DNA of 64,000 bases. Source: Kribbella flavida DSM 17836. Its GTDB lineage: Bacteria > Actinomycetota > Actinomycetes > Propionibacteriales > Kribbellaceae. Shown one piece after another: positions 44,049-51,808 of the stretch. The DNA lies in assembly GCF_000024345.1 (NCBI RefSeq), contig NC_013729.1, positions 1,984,001 through 2,048,000 of the forward strand, read 5' to 3'. The notes below the pieces were generated by a model that was not told the DNA's origin, ran no database searches, and saw only the letters and a list, made by a program, of their open reading frames with translations. A program made the position numbers and the translations under genes. The number at the start of each line of letters is the position of its first letter. The stretch's first letter is position 1.

Positions 44049-44878
44049 ACGGCGTCCGGGTGGGGTGGGCGCGCGGCCTGATCGAGCTGCGGCAGTCGTT
44101 CACCAACGGAGCCGATCTCCTCGGCCACTTCCTGTGGCCGGGGCTGATGCTGGTGGCGTTGTTCTTCCTGCGGGACCGGGAGTTCGCCGGCACCGGGTTC
44201 GCCCTCGGCACGCTCGCTCTGCCGAGCATTCTCGGGATGAACGCGGCGATGGGCATGGTCAGCATGAGTCAGCACCTCACCGCGGACCGGGAGGACGGCA
44301 CCCTGCTGCGGGCGAAGGCGACGCCCGACGGGATGCGGGGGTACCTGGTCGGCAAGGTGGTCTCGGTCGCGGGCGGCCTGATCGCGGATCTGGCGATCCT
44401 GCTGATTCCCGGCCTGCTGCTCGTCGACGGGCTCGACCTCGCCCCGGCCTCCTGGCTCACGGTGCTGTGGGTCCTGGTGCTCGGTCTGGTCGCGACGCTG
44501 CCGCTGGGTGCGATTCTCGGTTCGGTCTTTCCCAGCGCCCGGGCCCAGGGACTGGTACAGCTGCCCGTGCTGGGGCTGATCGCGATCTCGGGCATCTTCT
44601 ACCCGGTCACCGCGCTGCCGGACTGGGTGCAGTGGATCGCTCAGCTGTCGCCGATCTACTGGCTCGGGCTCGGCACCCGATCCGCTTTGTTGCCTGACGC
44701 AATGGTCGCGGTCGAGATCGGCGCGGCGTGGCGGCAGGCCGAGACCGTGGCTGTGCTGGGTGTCTGGGCGGTGCTGGGATTGCTGATCGCCCCGCTCGTC
44801 CTGCGCAGGATGGCGCGGCGGGAATCGGGTTCCTCCGTCGCGACCCGTCGCGACCGGGCGTTGCAGCGGGTCGGCTGA
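44045..44878 (+). CDS. ABC-2 type transporter permease
   Basis: A 277-residue membrane protein with six predicted helices. It matches the DrrB/ABC-2 family; the conserved region LGLIAISGIFYPVTALPDWVQWIAQLSPIYWL precedes the last helix. It pairs with the ATPase encoded immediately upstream (4-bp overlap). Convergent HxlR gene 6 bp downstream. Confidence 0.92.
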   Translation: MNGVRVGWARGLIELRQSFTNGADLLGHFLWPGLMLVALFFLRDREFAGTGFALGTLALPSILGMNAAMGMVSMSQHLTADREDGTLLRAKATPDGMRGYLVGKVVSVAGGLIADLAILLIPGLLLVDGLDLAPASWLTVLWVLVLGLVATLPLGAILGSVFPSARAQGLVQLPVLGLIAISGIFYPVTALPDWVQWIAQLSPIYWLGLGTRSALLPDAMVAVEIGAAWRQAETVAVLGVWAVLGLLIAPLVLRRMARRESGSSVATRRDRALQRVG

Positions 44879-44884
44879 CGCAGC

Positions 44885-45388
44885 CTAGACGGGCTCGCCG
44901 TTCACGAGTCGGGGCTGGGCGGACGGGCCGGTGCGGAAGGCGACCTCGCGCGGGGTGGGCTCGTGGCCGGCCGCGCACTGCAGCTTCACGGTCACCTGCT
45001 CGTCGCAGCCCCGGTGGTGCACGACCAGGGGCGGCCCGTCGTCGAGCGGCAGGTGCTCGTCGCCCCACTGCACCAGGGCGACCAGTACCGGGTACAGGTC
45101 GAGACCGGCCTGAGTGAGCCGGTACTCGTAGCGCTCCCGCTGGCCGGGCAACCGGTAGGGGACACGGCGCAGCAGACCCCGCTCGATCAGCCGGGCGAGC
45201 CGGTCGGTGAGCACCTGACGGGGGATCTCCGTCCGGGTCCGGATGTCCTCGAACCGGCGGAGGCCGACGAAGACCTCGCGCAGGACGTGAAAGGTCCACT
45301 TGTCGCCGAGGATCTCCATCGTCCGGCTGATCGTGCAGTTCGCCGTCGACCAGCGCAGTGCTTCCGGCATCGTCTCCTGCTCGCTCAT
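44885..45388 (-). CDS. HxlR family transcriptional regulator
   Basis: A 167-residue winged-helix protein: CTISRTMEILGDKWTFHVLREVF (the HxlR core), RRFEDIRTRTEIPRQVLTDRLARLIERGLL, YRLTQAGLDLYPVLVAL. A C-terminal extension has two cysteines (HRGCDEQVTVKLQC) which might sense redox or electrophiles. It diverges from a GNAT gene across a 54-bp gap with an imperfect palindrome. Confidence 0.9.
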   Translation of the reverse strand: MSEQETMPEALRWSTANCTISRTMEILGDKWTFHVLREVFVGLRRFEDIRTRTEIPRQVLTDRLARLIERGLLRRVPYRLPGQRERYEYRLTQAGLDLYPVLVALVQWGDEHLPLDDGPPLVVHHRGCDEQVTVKLQCAAGHEPTPREVAFRTGPSAQPRLVNGEPV

Positions 45389-45411
45389 GCTGCGAGGATA
45401 AGTCCACTTGA

Positions 45412-45443
45412 CAGACTCAGCCAACCCGGCCACGCTGACTCTG
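45412..45443. promoter_or_regulatory. Imperfect palindrome in the HxlR/GNAT intergenic region
   Basis: CAGACTCAG (45412-45420) and CTGACTCTG (45435-45443) form an inverted repeat with one mismatch and a 14-bp spacer. It overlaps a TTGACA -35-like hexamer at 45408. Possible HxlR operator. Confidence 0.4.
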
Positions 45444-45976
45444 TGAACCAGACTCAGGTGGCACCGGTGGTCGAGCACCCGCGGACGGGCGACGGATTCG
45501 TCGTTCGGCCGGCCGGTCCGGGGGACCGCGGGGCGCTCACCGAGATGCTCACCGGGCTGTCCGACCTGAGCCTGTACTTCCGGTTCCAGACCGCCGTCGG
45601 CCGGCCGCCGCGGCCCTCGCTGATCGATCCGCTGGTCGAGCCGACGGGCGGGTGCTGGGTCGCCGAGCACGAGCACCGCCTCGTCGCGCACGCGATGTGG
45701 GCCTGGGCGCACGGTGTCACCGGCGCGCCCACCGCCGAGCTGGCCATCGTCGTCGCGGACCCGTGCCAGGGACGCGGGCTCGGTCTGCGGATGGTCGCCC
45801 TGGCCGCGACGCACGCCGTCGCGGCCGGCGCCGCGCAGTTCCTGGTCGTCGTGAGTGCCGCCAACGATCGCACGCTGCGCCTGGTCCGCCGCCACTGGCC
45901 GACTGCGCAGGCCGAGCGTGACGGCGCGCTCATCAACTTCCTGCTTCCCGCCACCCACGCCACCTGGCTCGCGTGA
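45443..45976 (+). CDS. GNAT family N-acetyltransferase
   Basis: A 177-residue protein. LTEMLTGLSDLSLYFRFQTAVGRP resembles the N-terminal part of GNAT proteins fused to or derived from acyl-CoA synthetase-type acetyltransferases. ELAIVVADPCQGRGLGLRMVALAATHA is the acetyl-CoA loop (QGRGLG), followed by LVVVSAANDRTLRLVRRHW. Substrate unknown. GTG start at 45443 overlaps the palindrome's right arm. Confidence 0.85.
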   Translation: MNQTQVAPVVEHPRTGDGFVVRPAGPGDRGALTEMLTGLSDLSLYFRFQTAVGRPPRPSLIDPLVEPTGGCWVAEHEHRLVAHAMWAWAHGVTGAPTAELAIVVADPCQGRGLGLRMVALAATHAVAAGAAQFLVVVSAANDRTLRLVRRHWPTAQAERDGALINFLLPATHATWLA

Positions 45977-46091
45977 CAACTGCCGCGGTCGGCTGCATCG
46001 CCCAGGACGGAAAGCGAAGCGAAGGTTTGCCACCGCCTGCGCGGGTTACCTGGGGCCTCCCGTCGCCCGGTCTTCCGAGGAGCCAGGGCGA

Positions 46092-46150
46092 CCGGGGGCC
46101 GCGCCCCCGGCGCGGCGGGTGCCGGCGGCCAAGGCGAACCGCCGGCACCC
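46092..46150. terminator. Bidirectional hairpin pair between GNAT and methyltransferase genes
   Basis: A first stem CCGGGGGC/GCCCCCGG (46092-46110) and a second perfect 12-bp stem GGGTGCCGGCGG (46117-46128) with CCGCCGGCACCC (46139-46150). They separate convergent genes. Confidence 0.65.
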
Positions 46151-46187
46151 CCTCCGGCTGACGTCCAGTTCGTCCGGCCGTGGTCGG

Positions 46188-46799
46188 TCAGCTCTTCCGG
46201 CACCAGAACACGGCGTGGCCGCTGTCGCCTTCCGGCTGGAACCCTTCGGTGACGACTTCCAGCCCCGCGGCGGTGAACCAGGCGCGGTACGTCGCGCGGT
46301 CGGCATGGCTCCACCACATCGTGGCGTCCCCGCCGAGCCAGCCTTGCTCACTGCCGGTCCAGGCGGTGTCTCCGGTTGTCGCCAGCAGCGAACCTCCCGG
46401 TCGCAGCCAGCCCGCGACCCGGCGTACGAGCGGTTGCTGCTCGTCGAGCGGTACGTGGATCAGGGCGTACAGGCACACCACTGCGTCGAACGCCGCGGTC
46501 GGAAACTCGACGGCCGTCGCGTCGCCCTGCAGGAACGACGCCCTCGGTACGAGCCTCCGAGCCCGCTCGACCTGCACCTCGCTCAAGTCGACGCCGGTCA
46601 CCGCGTGCCCCGCGTTCACCAACGCACGGGCCATCGGTACGCCGTTCCCGCAGCCGAGATCCAGCACGTCGGCCCGCTCCGGCAACCGCTCGAGCAGTCC
46701 CGCGATCCACGGCGCATAGTCCGCCTCGCCCGCGTCGTCGGCCCGGTACCGGTGCGACAGCACGTCGTACCCCCGCCGCACCACCTCCTTCGGATCCAC
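46188..46799 (-). CDS. Class I SAM-dependent methyltransferase
   Basis: A 203-residue protein with the SAM-binding motif VLDLGCGNGVPMARAL (about residues 45-60), TGVDLSEVQVERARRL, FLQGDATAVEFP and FDAVVCLYALIHVP, matching the methyltransferase 11/25 family. Substrate unknown; probably a small molecule. A palindromic element lies 50 bp upstream of its start. Confidence 0.88.
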   Translation of the reverse strand: MDPKEVVRRGYDVLSHRYRADDAGEADYAPWIAGLLERLPERADVLDLGCGNGVPMARALVNAGHAVTGVDLSEVQVERARRLVPRASFLQGDATAVEFPTAAFDAVVCLYALIHVPLDEQQPLVRRVAGWLRPGGSLLATTGDTAWTGSEQGWLGGDATMWWSHADRATYRAWFTAAGLEVVTEGFQPEGDSGHAVFWCRKS

Positions 46800-46851
46800 A
46801 CCCGAAGTATCCGGTGTACGGCGACCCAGCCCGCCGCTGCTGCCCCGCCGG

Positions 46852-46940
46852 ACTCTCGTGGGTCAACCCATCAGATGCATGGTTGGCCCACCAAATTCTG
46901 ACTGGCCAACCATGTCTGCGACGGGTCAACCCACGAGAGT
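46852..46940. repeat. 89-bp palindromic element
   Basis: ACTCTCGTGGGT at 46852 matches the reverse complement ending at 46940, and CATGGTTGGCC and GGCCAACCATG recur inside. The arms are about 38 bp with several mismatches. No coding frame. It is nearly the same size as the 91-bp palindrome at 24.6 kb but has a different sequence. Confidence 0.65.
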
Positions 46941-46993
46941 CGGTGTCCGTCGGCACGGCGTTCGTCAGCCGGCGGCGGGGGGGGGGTGGTTGG

Positions 46994-47131
46994 TCAGGGC
47001 TGGGAGTCGCCGTTCTCGTCCTGGTCGTCCTCGGCGACGTGGCCGTCCGGGCGGCCTTCTTCCGGCGCCGTCATCGTCGGCTCGGCGTCCTGGTCCTCGT
47101 ACTCGTCACCTTCGGGAGTCTGCTCGCTCAT
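46994..47131 (-). CDS. Highly acidic small protein
   Basis: A 45-residue protein, MSEQTPEGDEYEDQDAEPTM and onward, with about a third Asp/Glu and no hydrophobic core. It is probably intrinsically disordered. It lies 52 bp downstream of the ArsR-like gene on the same strand. A GCAT-N15-GGGTAC motif is just upstream. Longer in-frame versions exist but lack any feature. Function unknown. Confidence 0.4.
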   Translation of the reverse strand: MSEQTPEGDEYEDQDAEPTMTAPEEGRPDGHVAEDDQDENGDSQP

Positions 47132-47182
47132 CTCGCGTCGGTACCCGGCCGGACGACGATCATGCGCCCCGACCACCGGCGC

Positions 47183-47764
47183 TCACTGCTCCTCGTCGCG
47201 CGCGGGCGGCAGCGTCGGATAACCGAGCATCGGGTAGAGCCCGACGGTGAACCCGTACGCCGTGTCGCCTCCGCGCGGCAACCGGTCGAACTCGTGGATC
47301 ACCTGCACCACCCGTCGCCAGAACTCCGCCGCCTGGTGCTCCGGGATGCGCGCGTGCCGGATGAACGACCGCAGCTGCCCGGCGTCGTACGCCTGCGCCG
47401 ACTCCTTCGCCGCGACCTCGAAGTCGTTGAAGTCCTGGGGCAGTTCGTCGCCGTCGGCTTGCCGGCCGAGTCCGACGTAGAACATCCGCGCGACCCGCCC
47501 GTAGTACCGCTCCTCGATCGCCCGCACCCGCCGGGTCCGAACCACCCGCAGCAGGCCCGCGTCGGCGAGCACCTTGACGTGGTGCGCCACCGTGCTCTTC
47601 GGCCGGCCGACCGCGGTCGCCAGCTCGGTGACCGTCGCGGCCCGCTCGTGCAGCAGCCCCAGGATCGTCGTCCGCAGCGGATCGCTGATCGCCCGCACCT
47701 GCTCGGCGGTGGTCAGCTCGAGCGTCTCCGCGAGCTCGTAGTCGGGCACCGGGCTGTTCACCAT
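47183..47764 (-). CDS. ArsR-type winged-helix regulator with C-terminal domain
   Basis: A 193-residue regulator. The HTH reads LTTAEQVRAISDPLRTTILGLLHERAATVTELATAVGRPKSTVAHHVKVLADAGLL; residues 90-190 form a helical effector domain (FNDFEVAAKESAQAYD, HARIPEHQAAEFWRRVV). There are no metal-binding cysteines, so it likely senses something else. It diverges from the dienelactone hydrolase gene across 66 bp that hold an inverted repeat. Confidence 0.85.
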   Translation of the reverse strand: MVNSPVPDYELAETLELTTAEQVRAISDPLRTTILGLLHERAATVTELATAVGRPKSTVAHHVKVLADAGLLRVVRTRRVRAIEERYYGRVARMFYVGLGRQADGDELPQDFNDFEVAAKESAQAYDAGQLRSFIRHARIPEHQAAEFWRRVVQVIHEFDRLPRGGDTAYGFTVGLYPMLGYPTLPPARDEEQ

Positions 47765-47778
47765 GGGCAAATCATACT

Positions 47779-47803
47779 AATATCCCCGACTGTTCGAGAT
47801 ATT
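47779..47803. promoter_or_regulatory. Inverted repeat in the ArsR-like/DLH promoter region
   Basis: AATATC (47779-47784) and GATATT (47798-47803), 13 bp apart, in an AT-rich island between divergent genes. Possible operator. Confidence 0.4.
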
Positions 47804-47830
47804 TGGATCATTCGCACCGAAAGCGAGCAG

Positions 47831-48415
47831 ATGATGGCCGAGGTCGTGCTGTACCACCACGCGCAGGGGCTGACCGAAGGGGTGCTGGCCTTCGCCGAAG
47901 AGCTGCGCCGCGCAGGGCACACCGTGCACACACCAGACCTCTTCGAGGGGCAGGTCTTCGGCACCCTCGACGAGGGCCTGGACTACGCCCGGCAGACGGG
48001 TTTCGGCGCGGTCGGCGCCCGCGGGATCGCCGCCGCCGAGGCGCTGGGCGACGCCGTCGTGTACGCCGGGTTCTCGCTCGGGGTCATGCCCGCGCAGCAG
48101 CTGGCCCAGACTCGTCCGGGCGCTCGCGGAGCGCTGCTCTACTACTCCTGCGTGCCGGTCTCGGAGTTCGGTGAGGCGTGGCCGGCCGGTGTCCCGGTCC
48201 AGATCCACGGCATGGACGGGGACCCGTTCTTCGTCGAGGAGGACGGCGACCTCGACGCGGCCCGCGCGCTCGTCGCCTCCACCGACCAGGCCGAGCTCTT
48301 CCTCTACCCCGGCAAGGAGCACCTCTTCGCCGACTCCTCGCTCCCGTCGTACGACGAGGCGGCCGCGACCCTGCTGACCACCCGGACCCTCGAGTTCCTG
48401 GCCCGCCTCGACTGA
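47831..48415 (+). CDS. Dienelactone hydrolase family protein
   Basis: A 194-residue alpha/beta hydrolase: VVLYHHAQGLTEGVLAFAEELRRAGHTVHTPDLFEGQ near the N-terminus, the nucleophile elbow GFSLG, and the late histidine in YPGKEHLFAD. The classical dienelactone hydrolase nucleophile is cysteine (GYCxG), while this protein has serine, as many esterase-like relatives do. Substrate unknown. Regulated probably by the divergent ArsR-like gene. Confidence 0.85.
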   Translation: MMAEVVLYHHAQGLTEGVLAFAEELRRAGHTVHTPDLFEGQVFGTLDEGLDYARQTGFGAVGARGIAAAEALGDAVVYAGFSLGVMPAQQLAQTRPGARGALLYYSCVPVSEFGEAWPAGVPVQIHGMDGDPFFVEEDGDLDAARALVASTDQAELFLYPGKEHLFADSSLPSYDEAAATLLTTRTLEFLARLD

Positions 48416-48419
48416 GCGG

Positions 48420-48833
48420 TCAGCTGCCGTCGGCGAGCTGGGGGAGGGCTTTCAGCAGGCTGCGGCGATCGGCGGCGGTCAGTGGGCTGAGCAGCTCCTC
48501 CTCCATCGCGCGGACGTCGGCGCGGGCGGCGGTCAGGCGGGTGGTGCCCGCGTCGGTGAGGCGGACGATGCGCACCCGGCGGTCGGAGGGATCCGGCTGC
48601 CGGGCGACGAGGCCGTCGGCTTCCAGGTCGTCGAGCAGGGCGATCAGGCGGCTCTTGTCGTAGCCGATCGCCTGCGCCAGGGCCTGCTGGGTGGCGGGCG
48701 GCTGGTCGCTCAGGCAGACCAGCACGCTGTACCCCCACATGGACAGGCCGTGGCGCTCCAGCAACGGGCGCTCCGCCTCCGCCAGCCGGCGGGTGATCCG
48801 GGCGAACAGCGCTCCGAGGTCCTCCCGTTCCAT
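48420..48833 (-). CDS. MarR family transcriptional regulator
   Basis: A 137-residue winged-helix protein: LSMWGYSVLVCLSDQPPATQQALAQAIGYDKSRLIALLDDLEADGLVARQPDPSDRRVRIVRLTDAG. The DxRxR-type wing (PSDRRVRIV) is conserved. It diverges from an SRPBCC gene over a 51-bp gap holding an ATCATA/TATGAT repeat. Confidence 0.92.
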   Translation of the reverse strand: MEREDLGALFARITRRLAEAERPLLERHGLSMWGYSVLVCLSDQPPATQQALAQAIGYDKSRLIALLDDLEADGLVARQPDPSDRRVRIVRLTDAGTTRLTAARADVRAMEEELLSPLTAADRRSLLKALPQLADGS

Positions 48834-48856
48834 GTCCCCGAGTGTAGGGATGACAA

Positions 48857-48878
48857 ATCATAAGCAACTGCATATGAT
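48857..48878. promoter_or_regulatory. Probable MarR operator
   Basis: ATCATA (48857-48862) and TATGAT (48873-48878) with a 10-bp spacer, midway between the divergent marR-type and SRPBCC genes. The size and position are typical of MarR boxes. Confidence 0.55.
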
Positions 48879-48884
48879 CAGCAC

Positions 48885-49313
48885 ATGCATACTAAATTGA
48901 CGCTGCGCTGCGAGACGCGCTCCATCTCCGTCCAGGCCCCGCCGGCCGCCGTGCTCGACCTCGTCGCCGACCCGCGCAACCTGCCGCGCTGGGCGCCGGG
49001 TCTCGGCGACTCGGTGCACGCCGACGGTGACGACCACTGGCTGATCAGGAACGGCACGTCGACGACCCGGATGATCGTGCGCGTCGCCCGCGAGCAGGGA
49101 ACCGTCGACATGCTGTCGGCCGACGATCCCCGGCTCGGCGCCTTCACCCGGGTCCTGCCCAACGGCGACGGCAGCGAGTACCAGTTCTCGATGCTCTTTC
49201 CCGACAGCGTTCCCGAGCCGGCGGTGCAGGAGCAGCTGACGGTCGTCGAGGCGGAGCTGGAAGCCGTCCGCACGCTGTGCGAGGCGGCCGGGTCACCAGG
49301 TGACGTTGAGTAG
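48885..49313 (+). CDS. SRPBCC family protein
   Basis: A 142-residue protein with the START-like pattern SISVQAPPAAVLDLVADPRNLPRWAPGLGDSV at the entrance and a C-terminal helix (LTVVEAELEAVRTLCEAAG). It likely binds a hydrophobic ligand. It appears to be the target of the divergent MarR regulator. Its last 21 bp overlap the convergent P450 gene. Confidence 0.83.
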   Translation: MHTKLTLRCETRSISVQAPPAAVLDLVADPRNLPRWAPGLGDSVHADGDDHWLIRNGTSTTRMIVRVAREQGTVDMLSADDPRLGAFTRVLPNGDGSEYQFSMLFPDSVPEPAVQEQLTVVEAELEAVRTLCEAAGSPGDVE

Positions 49314-50534
49314 CTCGAGGCCGCGGAAGAAGTAGTCGGCCCGCCACCGCGGTTCGCCGTCGAGCCGGGCGGTGGGCAAGCGGGTGGCGGCGACCCGGGC
49401 CGCCGTACGCAGCTCGTAGCGAGCCATGGTCGCGCCGGGGCAGCGGTGGTCGCCGGCACCGAAGGACAGGTGCTGCCGCGCGTTCGGCCGGTCCAGCACG
49501 CAGATGTCCGGGTCGGGGAAGAAGCGTTCGTCGCGGTTCGCCGAGCCGAACATCAGCAGCAGCGGTGTTCCGGCGGGCAGGTCGACGCCGCCGACGGTGA
49601 CGTCGCGGGTGGTGACGCGCAGCAGCCCGCGATGCGGCGCGTCCATCCGCAGTGCCTCCTCGACGATGTCCTCGACCTGGCGGGCGTCGGTCGCGCGCTC
49701 CCACAGTGCCGGTTCGCGCAGCATCAGGAAGAGCGTGGAGAGAATGCCGTTGCGGGTCGTGTCGAAGCCCGCGACCCAGTGCAGCAGCGCGCTGTAGAGC
49801 AGCTCGTCGTCCTGCAGCGGCGCGACGCCGGCGCCGGGATCGCCCGCGGCGTACGTCGAGAAGACGTCGTCCCGCGGCGACTCCCGCCGGTCGCGCACCC
49901 AGTCCGCGGCCCAGTCCTGGTACTCGTGCAGCTGCCGGGCCGCCTCGAGCTTGCGGTCCAGCGGCGCGGTCGGGGTCAGGATCGCGGCCATCGCGTGCGC
50001 CCAGCCCTCGAACCGCCGATGATCCGCCTCCGGTACGCCGAGCAGCGTGTTCGTCGCCCACAGCGTCAACGGGTCGGCGTACGCGGCGGCCAGGTCGGCC
50101 CGGCCGTCGGCGGCGACCTCGTCCAGCAACGCGTGCGCCTGCTGCTCGATGCGCGGCGCGAGCGCGCTCACCCGGGGACCGCGATGGGCGCGCAGGAAGT
50201 TCGTCCGCATCCGGGTGTGCCGTGGCGCGTCCACCTCGACTCCGCTCGCGATCGTCTCCACGAGCGCGAACCCGGGCAGCGCGCGAATCACCTCCGGCGG
50301 GTTCGAGGCCGCCGGCACCGGCAGTGACCCGACCGACGAGAACGTGCCGGGGTCGTGCACCACCCGCAGGACGTCCTCGTACCGGGTGACCAGGTAGGCG
50401 CCGCCCATCATGGCGCTCGGCATGACCGGTCGTTCGTCCCGGAGCTGGGCGAAGTAGGGGTACGGGTCGTCGCGGTGGGCGGAGAACGGATCGAAGTCGG
50501 CGTACTCGGACACGGACTGCTGGGCGTCAGTCAC
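49293..50534 (-). CDS. Cytochrome P450
   Basis: A 413-residue heme monooxygenase. The I-helix has HWVAGFDTTRNG (A/GGxD/ETT), the K-helix ExxR is EEALR, and the heme loop reads LSFGAGDHRCPGATMAR with the cysteine ligand at about residue 365. No membrane anchor, as usual for bacterial enzymes. No ferredoxin gene is adjacent. The product and substrate cannot be assigned. Confidence 0.94.
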   Translation of the reverse strand: MTDAQQSVSEYADFDPFSAHRDDPYPYFAQLRDERPVMPSAMMGGAYLVTRYEDVLRVVHDPGTFSSVGSLPVPAASNPPEVIRALPGFALVETIASGVEVDAPRHTRMRTNFLRAHRGPRVSALAPRIEQQAHALLDEVAADGRADLAAAYADPLTLWATNTLLGVPEADHRRFEGWAHAMAAILTPTAPLDRKLEAARQLHEYQDWAADWVRDRRESPRDDVFSTYAAGDPGAGVAPLQDDELLYSALLHWVAGFDTTRNGILSTLFLMLREPALWERATDARQVEDIVEEALRMDAPHRGLLRVTTRDVTVGGVDLPAGTPLLLMFGSANRDERFFPDPDICVLDRPNARQHLSFGAGDHRCPGATMARYELRTAARVAATRLPTARLDGEPRWRADYFFRGLELLNVTW

Positions 50535-50563
50535 GGCGATCCTCCGGGTCGGAACGGCTGGAT

Positions 50564-51808
50564 TCAGTCTTGGCCCTCGGCTGCCCGGTGGGAAGGGGCG
50601 GGAACGCTGAACGCGAGCAGCGCGGTGTCGTCCGCGAGCGGGACCTGGAAGCTGTGCAGGACGGCGGAGAGCGCGTCGATCAGCGTCTGGGCCGGCGCTC
50701 CGGCGTACTGGGTGGCCAGGGTTCGCAGGGCTTCGTCGCCGTAGAAGTCACGCGGGCCGCCGACCCGTGCCTCGGTCAGGCCGTCGGTGTAGAGCAGCAG
50801 CGTGTCCCCGGGCGCGAGCACGATGCCGGTCGGCGGGAAGTTGCTCGCGGGCAGGATGCCGATCAGTGTCCCGTCCTCGCTGTCCAGGAAGCTGCTGCTG
50901 CCGTCGGCGCGCAGCAGCAGCGGCGGCGGATGCCCACCGGAAGCAAACTTCACGGCGACACGGCCGCTGCCGGGGTCTGGCACGAGTGTCCCGAAGACGG
51001 CGGTGCAGTAGCGCGGGTCACCGTCGGTGTACCGCTGGTGCAGTACGGCGTTCAGCGTGCCGATCGCGGCGCCGGGGTCGTGCATCGCGGCGGCGCGCAG
51101 GGTGTAGCGCGCCAGCGAGGTGACCGCCGCGGCCGCCGGACCCTTGCCGCAGACGTCGCCGAGGAAAAACGCCCAGCGGTTGCGATCCACGGCGAACACG
51201 TCGTAGAAGTCGCCGCCGAGCTGCTCGGGCGAGGCCATGTGGTAGTACGCCGCGACCTCCAGCGCCGGCACCTGCGGCAAGGTGGCCGGCAGCAACGACT
51301 GCTGGAGAACGGCCAGCGCGTCCTTCAACCGGGCACGGTCGGTCTCCGCCTGCCGTTGCGCCGCCTCGGCCGCCTGCCGGCCCCGCAGCAGTTCCTCCTC
51401 GTACGCGCGCCGGATGTGGGCGTCGAAGACGGTGGTCCGGATCAGCAGCGGCTCGCCGGCGGCGTCCCGCTTGACGGCCGACGACACCAGCACCGGCAGC
51501 CGGCCGCCCGCCGGCTGCTTGAGCTCGAGAGCGACGCCGCTGATCTCGCCCTGCATCCGCAGCAGCGGTGCGAAGTGCGTCTCGTGGTACAGCCGGCCCC
51601 CGACGGTCAGCAGGTCGGTGAACCGCAGCCGCCCCACCACGGCCTCCCGGGGCAGACCGATCCAGTCGAGCAGGGTCGCGTTGATCTTGACGATCCTGCC
51701 GTCCATCGCGGTCGACAGGTGGCCACTGGGCGCGCTCTCGTAGACCTCCTCGGCACTGTCCTCGACCGGGCCGGGCGATCCTTCGGCCCGCGCTGGGCGG
51801 TCCGTCAT
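50564..51808 (-). CDS. PAS-PP2C (SpoIIE-type) phosphatase, RsbP-like
   Basis: A 414-residue protein: a PAS domain (about residues 20-130; LSTAMDGRIVKINATLLDWIGLPREAVVG), a coiled-coil linker (EEELLRGRQAAEAAQRQAETDRARLKDALAVLQQ, about 135-170), and a PPM/SpoIIE phosphatase domain (GGDFYDVF, GDVCGKGPAAAAV, GDTLLLYTDGLTEAR, PLADDTALL) with the metal-binding aspartates intact. This is the domain layout of Bacillus RsbP, which dephosphorylates an anti-anti-sigma factor. It overlaps the RsbQ-like hydrolase gene by 4 bp. The upstream in-frame extension is not real. Confidence 0.92.
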   Translation of the reverse strand: MTDRPARAEGSPGPVEDSAEEVYESAPSGHLSTAMDGRIVKINATLLDWIGLPREAVVGRLRFTDLLTVGGRLYHETHFAPLLRMQGEISGVALELKQPAGGRLPVLVSSAVKRDAAGEPLLIRTTVFDAHIRRAYEEELLRGRQAAEAAQRQAETDRARLKDALAVLQQSLLPATLPQVPALEVAAYYHMASPEQLGGDFYDVFAVDRNRWAFFLGDVCGKGPAAAAVTSLARYTLRAAAMHDPGAAIGTLNAVLHQRYTDGDPRYCTAVFGTLVPDPGSGRVAVKFASGGHPPPLLLRADGSSSFLDSEDGTLIGILPASNFPPTGIVLAPGDTLLLYTDGLTEARVGGPRDFYGDEALRTLATQYAGAPAQTLIDALSAVLHSFQVPLADDTALLAFSVPAPSHRAAEGQD

